A stretch of 64,000 bases of DNA, taken from assembly GCA_016584305.1 (NCBI GenBank), contig JACEEZ010004848.1, forward strand, positions 81,001-145,000. The letters run 5' to 3'. Positions 24,701-40,000 of this stretch are shown piece by piece (position 1 is the first letter of the stretch; every line of letters starts with the position of its first letter). The notes below the pieces were generated by a model, which was given only the letters and a program-made list of their open reading frames with translations, was not told the origin of the DNA and did not search any database. This stretch comes from Chionoecetes opilio. Lineage: Eukaryota > Arthropoda > Malacostraca > Decapoda > Majidae. A program made the translations under genes and the position numbers.

Positions 24701-27700
24701 AACCCTCTGTTAGGCATGAATGCATTGTATTGTATGCTGAAACCCCCTGTTAGGCATGAATGCATTGTATTGTATGCTGAGACCCTCTGTTAGGCATGAA
24801 TGCATTGTATTGTATGCTGAGACCCCCTGTTAGGCATGAATGCATTGTATTGTATGCTGAGACCCCCTGTTAGGCATGAATGCATTGTATTGTATGCTGA
24901 GACCCTCTGTTAGGCATGAATGCATTGTATTGTATGCTGAAACCCTCTGTTAGGCATGAATGCATTGTATTGTATGCTGAGACCCTCTGTTAGGCATGAA
25001 TGCATTGTATTGTATGCTGAGACCCTCTGTTAGGCATGAATGCATTGTATTGTATGCTGAGACCCCTGTTAGGCATGAATGCATTGTATTGTATGCTGAG
25101 AACCCTCTGTTAGGCATGAATGCATTGTATTGTATGCTGAGACCCTCTGTTAGGCATGAATGCATTGTATTGTATGCTGAGACCCTCTGTTAGGCATGAA
25201 TGCATTGTATTGTATGCTGAAACCCTCTGTTAGGCATGAATGTATTGTATTGTATGCTGAAACCCTCTGTTAGGCATGAATGTATTGTATTGTATGCTGA
25301 GTCCCTCTGTTAGGCATGAATGTATTGTATTGTATGCTGAGTCCCTCTGTTAGGCATGAATGCATTGTATTGTATGCTGAAACCCTCTGTTAGGCATGAA
25401 TGCATTGTATTGTATGCTGAGACCCTCTGTTAGGCATGAATGCATTGTATTGTATGCTGAGACCCTCTGTTAGGCATGAATGCATTGTATTGTATGCTGA
25501 GACCCTCTGTTAGGCATGAATGCATTGTATTGTATGCTGAGACCCTCTGTTAGGCATGAATGCATTGTATTGTATGCTGAAACCCCTCTGTTAGGCATGA
25601 ATGCATTGTATTGTATGCTGAAACCCTCTGTTAGGCATGAATGCATTGTATTGTATGCTGAAACCCTCTGTTAGGCATGAATGCATTGTATTGTATGCTG
25701 AACCCTCTGTTAGGCATGAATGCATTGTATTGTATGCTGAGACCCCCTGTTAGGCATGAATGCATTGTATTGTATGCTGAGACCCTCTGTTAGGCATGAA
25801 TGCATTGTATTGTATGCTGAGACCCTCTGTTAGGCATGAATGCATTGTATTGTATGCTGAGACCCTCTGTTAGGCATGAATGCATTGTATTGTATGCTGA
25901 GACCCTCTGTTAGGCATGAATGCATTGTATTGTATGCTGAGACCCCCTGTTGGCATGAATGCATTGTATGTATGCTGAGACCCTCTGTTAGGCATGAATG
26001 CATTGTATTGTATGCTGAGACCCCTGTTAGGCATGAATGCATTGTATTGTATGCTGAGAACCCCCTGTTAGGCATGAATGCATTGTATTGTATGCTGAAA
26101 CCCTCTGTTAGGCATGAATGCATTGTATTGTATGCTGAGACCCTCTGTTAGGCATGAATGCATTGTATTGTATGCTGAGACCCTCTGTTAGGCATGAATG
26201 CATTGTATTGTATGCTGAGTCCCTCTGTTAGGCATGAATGTATTGTATTGTATGCTGAGACCCTCTGTTAGGCATGAATGCATTGTATTGTATGCTGAGA
26301 CCCTCTGTTAGGCATGAATGCATTGTATTGTATGCTGAGACCCTCTGTTAGGCATGAATGCATTGTATTGTATGCTGAAACCCTCTGTTAGGCATGAATG
26401 CATTGTATTGTATGCTGAAACCCTCTGTTAGGCATGAATGCATTGTATTGTATGCTGAGACCCTCTGTTAGGCATGAATGCATTGTATTGTATGCTGAAA
26501 CCCTCTGTTAGGCATGAATGCATTGTATTGTATGCTGAGACCCTCTGTTAGGCATGAATGCATTGTATTGTATGCTGAAACCCTCTGTTAGGCATGAATG
26601 CATTGTATTGTATGCTGAGACCCCCTGTTAGGCATGAATGCATTGTATTGTATGCTGAGACCCTCTGTTAGGCATGAATGCATTGTATTGTATGCTGAGA
26701 CCCTCTGTTAGGCATGAATGCATTGTATTGTATGCTGAAACCCCCTGTTAGGCATGAATGCATTGTATTGTATGCTGAGACCCTCTGTTAGGCATGAATG
26801 CATTGTATTGTATGCTGAGACCCCCTGTTAGGCATGAATGCATTGTATTGTATGCTGAGACCCCCTGTTAGGCATGAATGCATTGTATTGTATGCTGAGA
26901 CCCTCTGTTAGGCATGAATGCATTGTATTGTATGCTGAAACCCTCTGTTAGGCATGAATGCATTGTATTGTATGCTGAGACCCTCTGTTAGGCATGAATG
27001 CATTGTATTGTATGCTGAGACCCTCTGTTAGGCATGAATGCATTGTATTGTATGCTGAGACCCCCTGTTAGGCATGAATGCATTGTATTGTATGCTGAGA
27101 CCCTCTGTTAGGCATGAATGCATTGTATTGTATGCTGAAACCCTCTGTTAGGCATGAATGCATTGTATTGTATGCTGAACCCTCTGTTAGGCATGAATGC
27201 ATTGTATTGTATGCTGAGACCCTCTGTTAGGCATGAATGCATTGTATTGTATGCTGAGACCCCTCTGTTAGGCATGAATGCATTGTATTGTATGCTGAGA
27301 CCCTCTGTTAGGCATGAATGCATTGTATTGTATGCTGAGACCCTCTGTTAGGCATGAATGCATTGTATTGTATGCTGAAACCCTCTGTTAGGCATGAATG
27401 CATTGTATTGTATGCTGAGACCCTCTGTTAGGCATGAATGCATTGTATTGTATGCTGAACCCTCTGTTAGGCATGAATGCATTGTATTGTATGCTGAGAC
27501 CCTCTGTTAGGCATGAATGCATTGTATTGTATGCTGAGACCCCCTGTTAGGCATGAATGCATTGTATTGTATGCTGAAAACCCCCTGTTAGGCATGAATG
27601 CATTGTATTGTATGCTGAAACCCTCTGTTAGGCATGAATGCATTGTATTGTATGCTGAGACCCTCGTTAGGCATGAATGCATTGTATTGTATGCTGAGAC

Positions 27701-30165
27701 CCTCTGTTAGGCATGAATGCATTGTATTGTATGCTGAGACCCTCTGTTAGGCATGAATGCATTGTATTGTATGCTGAGACCCCCTGTTAGGCATGAATGC
27801 ATTGTATTGTATGCTGAGACCCTCTGTTAGGCATGAATGCATTGTATTGTATGCTGAGACCCTCTGTTAGGCATGAATGCATTGTATTGTATGCTGAGAC
27901 CCTCTGTTAGGCATGAATGCATTGTATTGTATGCTGAGACCCTCTGTTAGGCATGAATGCATTGTATTGTATGCTGAGACCCTCTGTTAGGCATGAATGC
28001 ATTGTATTGTATGCTGAGACCCTCTGTTAGGCATGAATGCATGTATTGTATGCTGAAACCCTGCATTGTGGTACTGACCTTGGCATGAATGCATTGTATT
28101 GTATGCTGAAGACCCTCTGTTAGGCATGAATGCATTGTATTGTATGCTGAGACCCTCTGTTAGGCATGAATGCATTGTATTGTATGCTGAGACCCTCTGT
28201 TAGGCATGAATGCATTGTATTGTATGCTGAACCCTCTGTTAGGCATGAATGCATTGTATTGTATGCTGAGACCCTCTGTTAGGCATGAATGCATTGTATT
28301 GTATGCTGAGACCCCTGTTAGGCATGAATGCATTGTATTGTATGCTGAGACCCTCTGTTAGGCATGAATGCATTGTATTGTATGCTGAGACCCTCTGTTA
28401 GGCATGAATGCATTGTATTGTATGCTGAAACCCTCTGTTAGGCATGAATGCATTGTATTGTATGCTGGACCCTCTGTTAGGCATGAATGCATTGTATTGT
28501 ATGCTGAGACCCTCTGTTAGGCATGAATGCATTGTATTGTATGCTGAGACCCTCTGTTAGGCATGAATGCATTGTATTGTATGCTGAGACCCTCTGTTAG
28601 GCATGAATGCATTGTATTGTATGCTGAGACCCTCTGTTAGGCATGAATGCATTGTATTGTATGCTGAGACCCTCTGTTAGGCATGAATGCATTGTATTGT
28701 ATGCTGAGACCCTCTGTTAGGCATGAATGCATTGTATTGTATGCTGAGACCCTCTGTTAGGCATGAATGCATTGTATTGTATGCTGAGACCCTCTGTTAG
28801 GCATGAATGCATTGTATTGTATGCTGAGACCCTCTGTTAGGCATGAATGCATTGTATTGTATGCTGAACCCTCTGTTAGGCATGAATGCATTGTATTGTA
28901 TGCTGAGGGCCCTCTGTTAGGCATGAATGCATTGTATTGTATGCTGAACCCTCTGTTAGGCATGAATGCTTTTATTGTATGCTGAGACCCTCTGTTAGGC
29001 ATGAATGCATTGTATTGTATGCTGAGACCCCTGTTAGGCATGAAGCATTGTATTGTATGCTGAGACCCTCTGTTAGGCATGAATGCATTGTAATTGTATG
29101 CTGAGACCCTCTGTTAGGCATGAATGCATTGTATTGTATGCTGAAACCCTCTGTTAGGCATGAATGCATTGTATTGTATGCTGAGACCCCTGTTAGGCAT
29201 GAAGCATTGTATTGTATGCTGAGACCCCGTTGGCATGGAATGCATTGTATTGTATGCTGAACCCTCTGTTAGGCATGAATGTATTGTATTGTATGCTGAG
29301 ACCCCTGTTAGGCATGAATGCATTGTATTGTATGCTGAACCCTCTGTTAGGCATGAATGCATTGTATTGTATGCTGAAACCCTCTGTTAGGCATGAATGC
29401 ATTGTATTGTATGCTGAAACCCTCTGTGAGACAATGCTGGATCTGCATCAAACATTTCTCCTATTTTACAGGAGCGGCTCGGAGACCTGAGGTATTTTAT
29501 TGTGGGTGCGGGCGCCATCGGGTGTGAGCTACTGAAGAATTTGGCGTTGGCAGGTGTGGGTGCGGGTGTGAAAGGCGAGGGCGGGCTGACCATCACTGAC
29601 ATGGACGTGATAGAGAAGAGTAACCTCAGCAGGCAGTTTCTCTTTCGGTCCGGCGACGTCACACGGCCCAAATCGGAGACGGCGGCGGCGGCTGCGAAGG
29701 CCATCAACCCCGGCCTGCGCGTGATCGCACATCAGCTGCGCGTGGGCCCGGAGACCGAGCACGTGTTCGGCGCCTCCTTCTACGAGAGTATGGACGGCGT
29801 GGCGCTGGCCCTCGACAATGTGGAGGCCCGACGCTACATGGACCACGCCTGCTGGCTCCACCGGCGGCCCATGCTGGAGTCCGGCACCCTCGGCCCCAGC
29901 GGCAGCGTGCAACCCGTTCTGCCGGGAGTGACGGAGCGTTACCAGCAGGAGCAGGTGCCGGGGGATCGCCCCGTGGCCGTGTGCACCCTCAAGAGGTTCC
30001 CCACCACCATTGAACACACGCTGCAGTGGGCCAGGTGAGTTAAAAAGAACAACCAGCTCTTCACTTTTCCATTGCAATTGTTATCCGACATGGTTCTCTT
30101 CTAATTTCATTGGCTATTTCTGGGTTTTCCTCCTCGTTGCATTTAAAGGTTTAACATCTCATCAT

Positions 30166-30199
<34 letters not shown>

Positions 30200-30958
30200 A
30201 AACACACACAGTCAAAATCAAATCTTGCCACCCCGGAGAAAAGAAGGGCAAGAGGTGATCTGATTACTGTGTTCAGGGTTTCCAAGGGACTAAAAAATGA
30301 TGATAGATATGATATGTTTTTGTGGGATGAGATACGACAGGTCAAGGGAAGTTAAAGAGGACCATATGCAAGAATATTCAATGAACACATACATGAATAT
30401 TCTCGACTTTAAAGCAAAGTTTGGATAATAGTTTTGGAGACGGGACAGTACGAGAATACAGTACCCTCCCGAGTTTCACGCTATGCAAGTTTCGTGATCC
30501 TCGAGTTTCGCGCCGAGTCCTAAATTCTTACCATCCCGAGTTTCGCGCTGCTTTGTACATGTTTTTTTATTTTTTTTTTATTGGTGTGTGTGTATTTACC
30601 TAGTTGTATTTACCTAGTTGTAACATACAGGAAAAGAACTATGCTCGTACTGTCCCGCCTCCAAATCTACTATTATCCAGCTTGCCTTTGAAGTCCTGAA
30701 TACTTCTTGCATTAATCACTTTTGCATCAAGGTTGTTCCAGGCTTCTATGCTTCTATACGGGAAGCTGTATTTTTTTATGTCCCTCTTGCATGTTGTCCT
30801 TTTCAATTTCTTCTCATGACCTCTTGTACTTCTGTCGTCCCACACAAACAGATAATTTCTATCAATTTTTTCCAGACCCATTGATGCTCTATACACTGCT
30901 ATAAAATCTCCCCTTTCTCTTCTTTTCTCAAGAGTTGGGAGATTTAGTCTTGAAAGTC

Positions 30959-31034
<76 letters not shown>

Positions 31035-34000
31035 CTACAGCACCGTTAGGCAGTGACCTCCAGGAGTGGGATGGTAGGCCCTGGAGGTTCACTTGAGGGC
31101 TGTGATGGTTGGCCCTTGCCCGTGGTGGTGCACAGAATTTCTATAGTGATGCCTGTGATTAGAGGCTCATGCCGCCCCCTGTGTCCTCCGATGAACTCGC
31201 AATCGAAGGTAGAGTTAATGGGCAGCGTGTGGGTGTTCTTAGGCCACTCAACGGTGCAGAGAAAGATTTTAAGTGGATTTTACAGCCCTCATCAAGGATC
31301 GAACTTGGATCACCGAGAACGCCACATGGAGACTTCTTCTTCTTCTTGTGACCTTTTCTGCTTAGTATCATTTTGTAGGTCGTCTGTCAAGCTCGTACTC
31401 GAGCTTGGCATATATCTTGACGCTAACCACTCTGCTACCGCCTCCCATAAGAGACGTACGGGACACGTCTTCCTTCCTTCCTGCTTAGTATAGTATTATA
31501 ATAGGCTTAGTATAGCTGTATGTAGTTTTGCTTTGTTTTTTTCCTTTTGTTTGTGTTTTCCTCTACAGGAGCAGCCGGTGTCGCATAAGATAGGTAACAC
31601 CTCAAAATAAGTAGCACCTTACCTTACACCCCCGCCGTTCCTTACTTATTTACCACAAAATACTCCTTTATAAGTGATTAACCATGACGTGTGTGGTACT
31701 GTGGTTTCTGGAGGTACTGGAGGAGACAGGAGAGAAGAGAGGAAGGCATTGTGACAGTGTTATTGCTGTATAACACTGTCACACAACCATCAGCTGACAA
31801 GATATGTGTCAGGCTCACTCACTCAGACCAAAACAGCATCCGCTGGGTGACTCCCAACTCAAGCTCAATCTCAAGCTCCTCTCCTCCCTCCTCTTCTCTA
31901 CGTAGTGTTGGCCGAAGCCACCACCCCGGGAGGTGGGTCACAAACCCTAGGCTAACACCCAGTACCCATTCACTGCTGGGTGGACAGGGGCTTGGGGCAT
32001 TTTCAGGATATTTTTTGTGGGAAAAAGTGAGTCTTATAAGCTGTAAAATACGGTAGGTACACAGCCCTCAAATTAACCTCCAGGGCCTGCCATCCCACCC
32101 TTGGAGGTCACTGCCTAATGGCGCTATAGGCACACACACACACACACACCAAAAACAAAAAAAAAAAAAAAAAAATCACCAGACTAAATAAGCATTTGTA
32201 CAGTGTTTTCAATACCCGAGTTTTGCGATCCGGGAGTTTCACGCTATGCCTCCAGAAGAAGGCAAGCGCGAAACTCGGGACGTTACTGTAGCTCTTTACC
32301 TGCATGTTACAACTAAGTAAATACACATACATGTTCTTCTAGTAAACAGCAGGAACATTGTTATACATGAGTGTTCTCTGCAGTGCCCCAATAAACACCC
32401 ACATGCTGCCCATTAACTCTACCTTCGATTGCGAGTGCATCGGAGGACACAGGGGGGCGGCATGAGCCTCTAATCACACGCGTCACTATAAAAATACTGC
32501 CTGCGCCACCACGGGCGAGGACCAACCATCACAGCCCTCTAGTGAACCTCCAAAAACACTGAAAAACACTCCAGAACCTCCTTACCCACTCAAGCAGGGG
32601 AGGCGAGGCGGTAGCAGAGTGGTTAGCATCTCCGAAATACAGAAAAAAGTAGTAAAATATGTTGTCATCTTGGGGGTCTTGGCTCCAATTACAATTATTA
32701 CCATTAGTTCTATTGTTCGGCTATCGCGATTTCGGCATAGCGCGCGGGTAGTGGCACCAAGTAGTGCGCGATAGCCGAGGCCTTGAGTGTATACAGTGTG
32801 TTAGCGAGTACTTCGGGCATAGTGTGTTTTACTATAATATTACAGGTGTGTAGCAGTACTATCAGGGCACTAGTGTGTTTTACTAGTAATCTACCAGTGT
32901 GTAGCGGTACTATCAGGGCACTAGGGTATTACTATAATATACAGGTGTGTAGCAGTACTGTCAGGGCACTAGTGTGTTTTACTATAATATACAGTGTGAG
33001 CATACTATCAGGGCACTAGGTGTTACTATAATATTACAGTGTGTAGCAGTACATCAGGGCACTAGGTGTTTTACTATAATATACAGTGTTTAAGCAGTAC
33101 TGTCAGGCACTAGTGTGTTTTACTAAATATTACAGTGTGTTGCAGTACTGTCAGGGCACTAGTGTTGTTTTACTATAATATACAGGTGTAGCAGTTACTG
33201 TCAGGGCACTAGGAGTGGTTTTACTATAATATACAGTGTGTAGCAGTACTATCAGGGGCATAGGCGTTTTACTATAAAATACAGTGTGTAGCAGTACTGT
33301 CAGGGCCACTAGCTGTGTTTTACTATAAAACAGTGTGTAGCATTACTATCAGGGCACTAGTGTGTTTACTATAATATCCAGTGGTGTAGCAGTACTATCA
33401 GGGCACTAGGGTGTTTTACTATTAATTATACAGTGTGTAGCATTCAGTACTGTCAGGGCACTAGGGTGTTTACTATATATACAGTGTGTAGCAGTACTAT
33501 CAGGGCACTAGTTGTTTTACTATAATATACAGTGTGTAGCAGTACTATCAGGGCCTAGGTGTTTTACTATAATATACAGTGTGAGCAGTACTGTCAGGGC
33601 ACTAGCGGTGTTTTTTACTATAATATACCAGTGTGTAGCAGTACTGTAGGGCACTAGAAAAAAAAACTGGTTGTTTTACTATAATATACCGTAGTGTAGC
33701 AGTACTGTCGGGCACTAGGGGTTTTACTATAATTATACAGTGTGTGCAGTACTGTCAGGGCACTAGTGTGTTTTACTATAATATACAGTGTGTAGCAGTA
33801 CTGTCAGGGCACTAGGGTGTTTTACTATAATATACAGTTGTGTCAGCAGTACTGTCGGGAACTAGGGGTTTTTACTATAATATACAGTGTGTAGCAGTAC
33901 TGCAGGGACTAGTGTGTTTACTATAAATATACAGTGTGTAGCAGTACTATCAGGGCACTAGGGGTTTTACTATAATATACAGTGTGTAGCAGTACTGTCA

Positions 34001-37000
34001 GGGCACTAGGGTGTTTTACTATAATATACAGTGTGTAGCATACTATCAGGGCACTAGTGTGTGTACTATATATACAGTGCGTAGCAGTACGGTCAGGGCT
34101 ACACTAGGGTGTTTTACTTAAATTACAGTGTGTAGCGGTGGTACTATCAGGGCAAGGGTATTTACTATAATTATACAGGTGTAGCAGTACGTCAGGGCCA
34201 CTAGTGTTGTTTTAATAAATATACAGTGTGTAGCAGTACTTTATCAGGGCACTAGGGTGTTTTACTATAAGATACAGTGTGTAGCAGTACTGTCAGGGCA
34301 CTAGGGTGTTTTACTATAAATACAGTGTGTAGCAGTACGTCAGGGGCACTAGGTGTTTTACATAATATACAGTGTGTAGCAGTACTATCAGGGCACTAGT
34401 GTGTTTTACTATAATATACAGTGTTGTAGCAGTACTATCAGGGCACTAGGGTGTTTTACTATAATATTTTTTTTTTTTTTTTTTTACAGTGTGCTAAACA
34501 GTATGTCAGGGCACTTAGGGTGTTTTTAATATAATATACAGTGTTGTAAGCGTCTGAGGGCACTAGTGTGTTTTACTATTAATTATACAGTGTGTAGCAT
34601 TATATCAGGGCACTAGTTGTGTTTTACTATAAATACAGTGTGTAGCAGAGTACTCTCAGGGCCCTAGTGTGTTTTACTATAATATACAGTGGTAGAAGTA
34701 CTGTCAGGGCACTAGGTGTTTTACTATAAATATACAGTGTGTCGCATACTATCAGGGCTGACTAGGTGTTTTACTATAATATACAGTGTTGGTAGCAGTA
34801 CTATCAGGGCACTAGTTGTTTTAACCTTAATATACAGTGTGTAGCAGTACTGTCAGGGCACTAGTGTGTTTTACTAAAATCTACAGTGTGTAGCAGTTTT
34901 TTTTTTTTACTGTCCAGGGCACTAGGTGTGTTTACTATAATTACAGTGTGTAGAGTACTGTCAGGGCACTAGGGTGTTTTACTATAATATAAAGTGTGTA
35001 GCAGTACTATCAGGGCACTAGGTGTTTTACATAATATACAGGTGTAGCAGTACTGTCAGGGCACTAGTGTGTTTTTTCACTAAATATACGTGCTGTAGCA
35101 GTACTATCAGGGACTAGTGTGATTTTACTCTAATATACAGTGTGTAGCAGTACTCTCAGGGACTTAGGGTGTTTACTATAATATACAGTGTGCTAGCAGT
35201 ACTTGTCAGGGACTAGGGTGTCTTACTATAATAATACAGTGTGTAGCAGTACTATCAGGGCCTAGTGTGTTTTACTATCAGATCAGTGTTTGTAGCAGTA
35301 CTTATCAGGGCACTAGTGTGTTTTACTATAATATACAGTGTGTTAGCAGTACTGTCAGGGCACTGGGGTGTTTTACTATAATATACAGGTGTAGCAGTAT
35401 GTCAGGGCACTAGGGTGTTTTAACTATAATATACGGTGTAGCCAGGTACTGTCAGGGCCTATGGGTGTTTTACTATAATATACAGTGTTTAGCAGTACTG
35501 TCAGGGCACTAGGGTTTGTTTTTACTATAATATACAGTGTGTAGCAGTACGTCAGGGCACTAGGGGTGTTTTGACTTATAATATACAGTGTGTAGCAGTA
35601 CTAGCAGTGCACTAGTGTGTTTTTCTATATAATATACAGTGTGTAGCAGTACTGTCCCAAGGGCACTAGGGTGTTTTTACTATAATATACAGGTGTAGCT
35701 GGTACTATCATGGCCACTAGAGGTATTTACTATATATACAGTGTGTAGCAGTACTGTCAGCGGCACTAGGGGGTTTTATATAATATACAGTGGGTAGCAG
35801 TACTATCAGGGCACTAGTGTGTTTTACTATAATATACGGTGTGTAGCAGTACGTCAGGGCATAGGGGTTGTTTTACTATAATATACAGTGTGTAGCCAGT
35901 ACTGTCAGGCACTAGGGGTTTTACTATAATATACAGTGTGTGTAAGCGTACTATCAGGCACTAGTGTGTTTTACTATAATATACAGTGTGTAGCTAGTAC
36001 TCTCAGGGCCACCTAGGGTCTGTTTTTACTATAATATACGTGTGTAGCCAGTACGTCAGCGGCACTAGGGTGTTTACTTATAATATACAGTGTGTAGCAG
36101 TACTTGTCAGGGCACTAGTGTGTTTTACTATAATATACAGTGTGTAGCAGTACTATCAGGGCACTAGTGTGTTTTAATATAAAGACAGTGTGGTGTAGCC
36201 AGTACTATCAGGACCTAGTGTGTTTTCACATAATATACAGTGTGTAGCAAGTACTGTCAGGGCACTAGGGTGTTTTACTATAATATACAGTGTTGTAGCA
36301 GTACTATCAGGGCACTAGGGGTGTTTTACTATAATATTTTACAGTATGTAGCAGATGTCAGCGGCACTAGTGTGTTTTATAGAATATACAGTTGTGTTAG
36401 CAGTACTATCAGGGCACTAGTTGTTTTACGATAATATACAGGTGTAGGCCATACTGGTCAGGGCACTAGGGTGTTTTACTATAATATACATGTGTAGCGT
36501 ACTGTCAGGGCACTAGTGTGTTTTACTATAATCTACAGTGTGTGTAGCAGTACTGTCAGGGCACTAGTGTGTTTTACTATAATATACAGTGTGTAGCAGT
36601 ACTATCAGGGCCACTAGGGTGGTTTTTTTTACTATAATATACAGTGTGTAGCAGTTAGTCAGGGCACTAGGGTGTTTTACTATAATATACAGTGTGTAGC
36701 AGTACTGTCAGGGCACTAGGGGTGTTTTACTATAAAATACGTGTGTAGCAGTACTGTTCAGGGCACTAGGGTGTTTTACTATAATATACAGGTGTAAGCA
36801 GTACTATCAGGGCATAGTGGTTTTACTATTAATATACAGTGGTAGCAGTACTGTCAGGGCACTAGAGGTGTTGTACTTAATATACAGTGTGTAGCAGTAC
36901 TGTCAGGGCACTAGTGTGTTTTACTATAATATACAGTGTGTAGCAGTCACTGTCAGGGCACTAGGGTGTTTTACTATAATTAACAGTGTGTAGCAGTACT

Positions 37001-40000
37001 GTCAGGGCCCTAGTGTGTTTTACATAATATTACATGTGTAGCGTACTATCAGGGGCACTAGGGTGTTTTACTATAATATACAGTGTGTGTAACGCAGTAC
37101 TATCAGGGCCACTAGGGTGTTTTACTTAATATTACAGTGGTGTATGTAGGCAGTACTATCAGGGCATTAGGGTGTTTTACTATAATATACAGGGTGTAGC
37201 AGTACTGTCAGGCACTAGGGTGTTTTACTAAAATATACAGTGTTTTAGCAGTACTGTCAGGGCAATTAGTGTGTTTACTATAATATGACAGTTGTAGGCT
37301 AGTACTGTCAGGGCATAGGGTGTGTCTTACTATTAATATACAGTATTGTAGCAGTACTGCAGGGCACTAGGGGGTTTTACTATAATATAACAGTGGTGTA
37401 GCAGTATGTCAGGGCACTAGGGTGTTTTATATAATTACAGTGTTGTAGCCAGTATCTGTCAGGGACTAGGCGTGTATTTACTATAATATACAGTGTGTAG
37501 CATACGATCAGGGCCACTAGGGTGTTTTACTTATAATATACAGTGTGTAGCAGTACTATCAGGGCCACTAGTGTGTTTACTATAATATACAGTGTGTAGC
37601 CATACTGTCAGGGCACTAGTGTTGTTTTACTATAATATACAGTGTCTGTAGCAGTACTGTCAGGGCATAGGGGGTTTTATATAATATACAGTGTGTAGCA
37701 AGTAATATCAGGGCACTAGGGTGTTTATACTATAATTATACAGGTGTAGCCAGTACTGTCAGGGATAGGGGTTACTATAATATACAGTGTGTTAGCAGTA
37801 CTATCAGGGCACTAGGTGTTTTACTATAATATACAGTGTGTAGCAGTACTGTCAGGGCCACTAGGTGTTTTACTATAGTATACAGTGTGTAGCGTACTAT
37901 CAGGGCACTAGGGTGTTTTACTATAATATACAGTGCATGTAGCGTACTATCAGGGCAACTAGGGGTTTTACTAAATATCAGTATGTAGCAGTACTTTCAG
38001 GGCATAGGTGTTTACTATTAATAACAGTGTGTAGCATACTATCAGGGCACTAGTGTGTTTTACTATAATAGACCAGGTGTGAGCAGTACTATCAGGGCAC
38101 TAGGGGTTTTACTATATATACAGTGTGGAGCAGTACTATCAGGGCACTAGTGTGTTTTACTATAATATACAGTGTGTAGCCGACTTTCAGGGCACTAGGG
38201 TGTTTTACTATAATATTACAGTATGGTGCAGTACTGTCAGGGCACTAGTGTGTTTTCCTATAATATACAGTTGTGTAGCAGTACTGTCAGGGCACTAGTG
38301 TATGTTTACTCATAGTATACAGTGTGTAGAGTACTATCCAGGGCACTAGTGTTGTTTTACTATTAATATACAGTGTTGTAGCAGTACTGTCAGGGCACTA
38401 GTGTGTTTTTTACTATAAATATACAGTGGGTAGGAAGTACTAATAGGGGCACTCACTAGGGTGTTTACTATAATACAGTGTGTAGCAGTACTGTCAGGGC
38501 ACTAGTGGTTTACTATAATATACCAGTGTGTAGCGTACTATCAGCGGCATAGTGTGTTACTCTAATATACAGTGGTAGCAGTACTATCAGGGCACTAGTG
38601 TGTTTACTATAATATCTACAGTGTGTAGCAGAACTATAGGGCACTAGGTGTTTACTATATATACAGTGGGTAAGCAGTACTATCAGGGCACTAGTGTGTT
38701 TTTACTATAATATACAGTGTGTATGCAGTACTGTTCAGTGGCACTAGTGTGTTTTACTATAATCTACAGTGTGTAGCAGTACTGTCAGGGCACTAGGGGG
38801 TTTTACTATAAATATACAGGTGTGTAGCCGTACTATCAGGGCATAGTGTGTTTACTATAATATACAGTGTGTAGCAGTACTGTCAGGGCACTAGTGTTGT
38901 TTACTATAATATACAGTGTGTAGCAGTACTGTCAGGCACTAGGGTGTGTGACTATATATACAGTGTGTAGCAGTTACTACAGGGCACTAGGGTGTTTACT
39001 ATAATATACAGTGTGTAGCAGTACTATCAGGGCACTAGGGTGTTTTACTATAATAACAGTGGGTAGCAGTACTGTCAGGGCACTAGGGTGTTTTACTATA
39101 ATATACAGTGTGTAGCAGTACTGTCAGGGCACTAGGTGTTTACTATAATATAAAGTTGTTGACTGTATGCAGCTACTGTCAGGGCAATAGTGTGTTTTAC
39201 TATAATATACAGTGTGTAGCAGTTACTGTTCGCAATAGGTGTTTTACTATAATTACAGTGTGTAGCAGTTACTGTCAGGGCACTAGTGGTTTTACTTATA
39301 ATATACAGTGTGTAGCAGTACTCTCAGGGCACCTAGGTGTGTTTTACTATAATATACAGTGTGTAGCAGTACTTGTCAGGGCACTAGTGTGTTTTACTAT
39401 AAATACAGGGTGTAGCAGTACTATCAGGGCACTAGGGTTGTTTACTATAATATACAGTGTGCTAGCCAGTACTATCAGGTGCACTAGGGTGTTTTACTTA
39501 TAATATACAGTGTGTAGCAGTACTGTCAGGGCACTAGGGTTGTTTTACATAATATACAGTATGTAGCAGTACTGTCAGGGCATAGGGTGTTTTACTATTA
39601 TATATTACAGTGTTAGCAGTACTATCAGGGCACTAGGGTGTTTTACTATAATATACAGTATGTAGCTCCAGTACTGTTCAGGCACTAGGGTGTTTTACTA
39701 TAATATACAGTGTGTAGCAGTACTGTCAGGGCACTAGGGTGGTTTTACTATAATATACAGTGTGTAGGCCAGACTGTCAGGGCAACTAGGGTGTTTTATA
39801 TAATATACAGTGTGTAGCAGTTACTGTCAGGGCACTAGGGGTTTTACTATAGTTAACGTGTTTAGCAGTACTATCAGGGACTAGGGTGTTTTAATATAAT
39901 ATACAGTGTGTGTAGCAGTACTAATCAGGGACAGTGTGTTTTACTATTAATATAACAGTGGTAGCAGTACTGTCAGGCACTAGGTTGTTTTACTATAATA

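Larger units (their letters stand above)
30459..32288. mobile_element. 1.83-kb Tigger-like TIR element inserted in a LINE 3' end
   Basis: The left end CAGTACCCTCCCGAGTTTCA (30459) and right end (complement of GCGCGAAACTCGGGACGTTACTG, to 32288) match over about 23 bp. TA flanks both sides (30457-30458, 32289-32290), and removing the insert rejoins a known LINE 3' UTR. Sub-terminal repeats of GAGTTTCGCGC lie near 30501 and 30540, and of the same motif near 32240. No transposase. The insert itself contains younger LINE and SINE fragments (separate entries). Confidence 0.8.

Noticed and set aside
29529..30077. 182-codon minus-strand ORF opposite E1 exon 7
   Set aside because: Antisense shadow of a GC-rich coding exon. 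The plus strand carries the E1 motifs.
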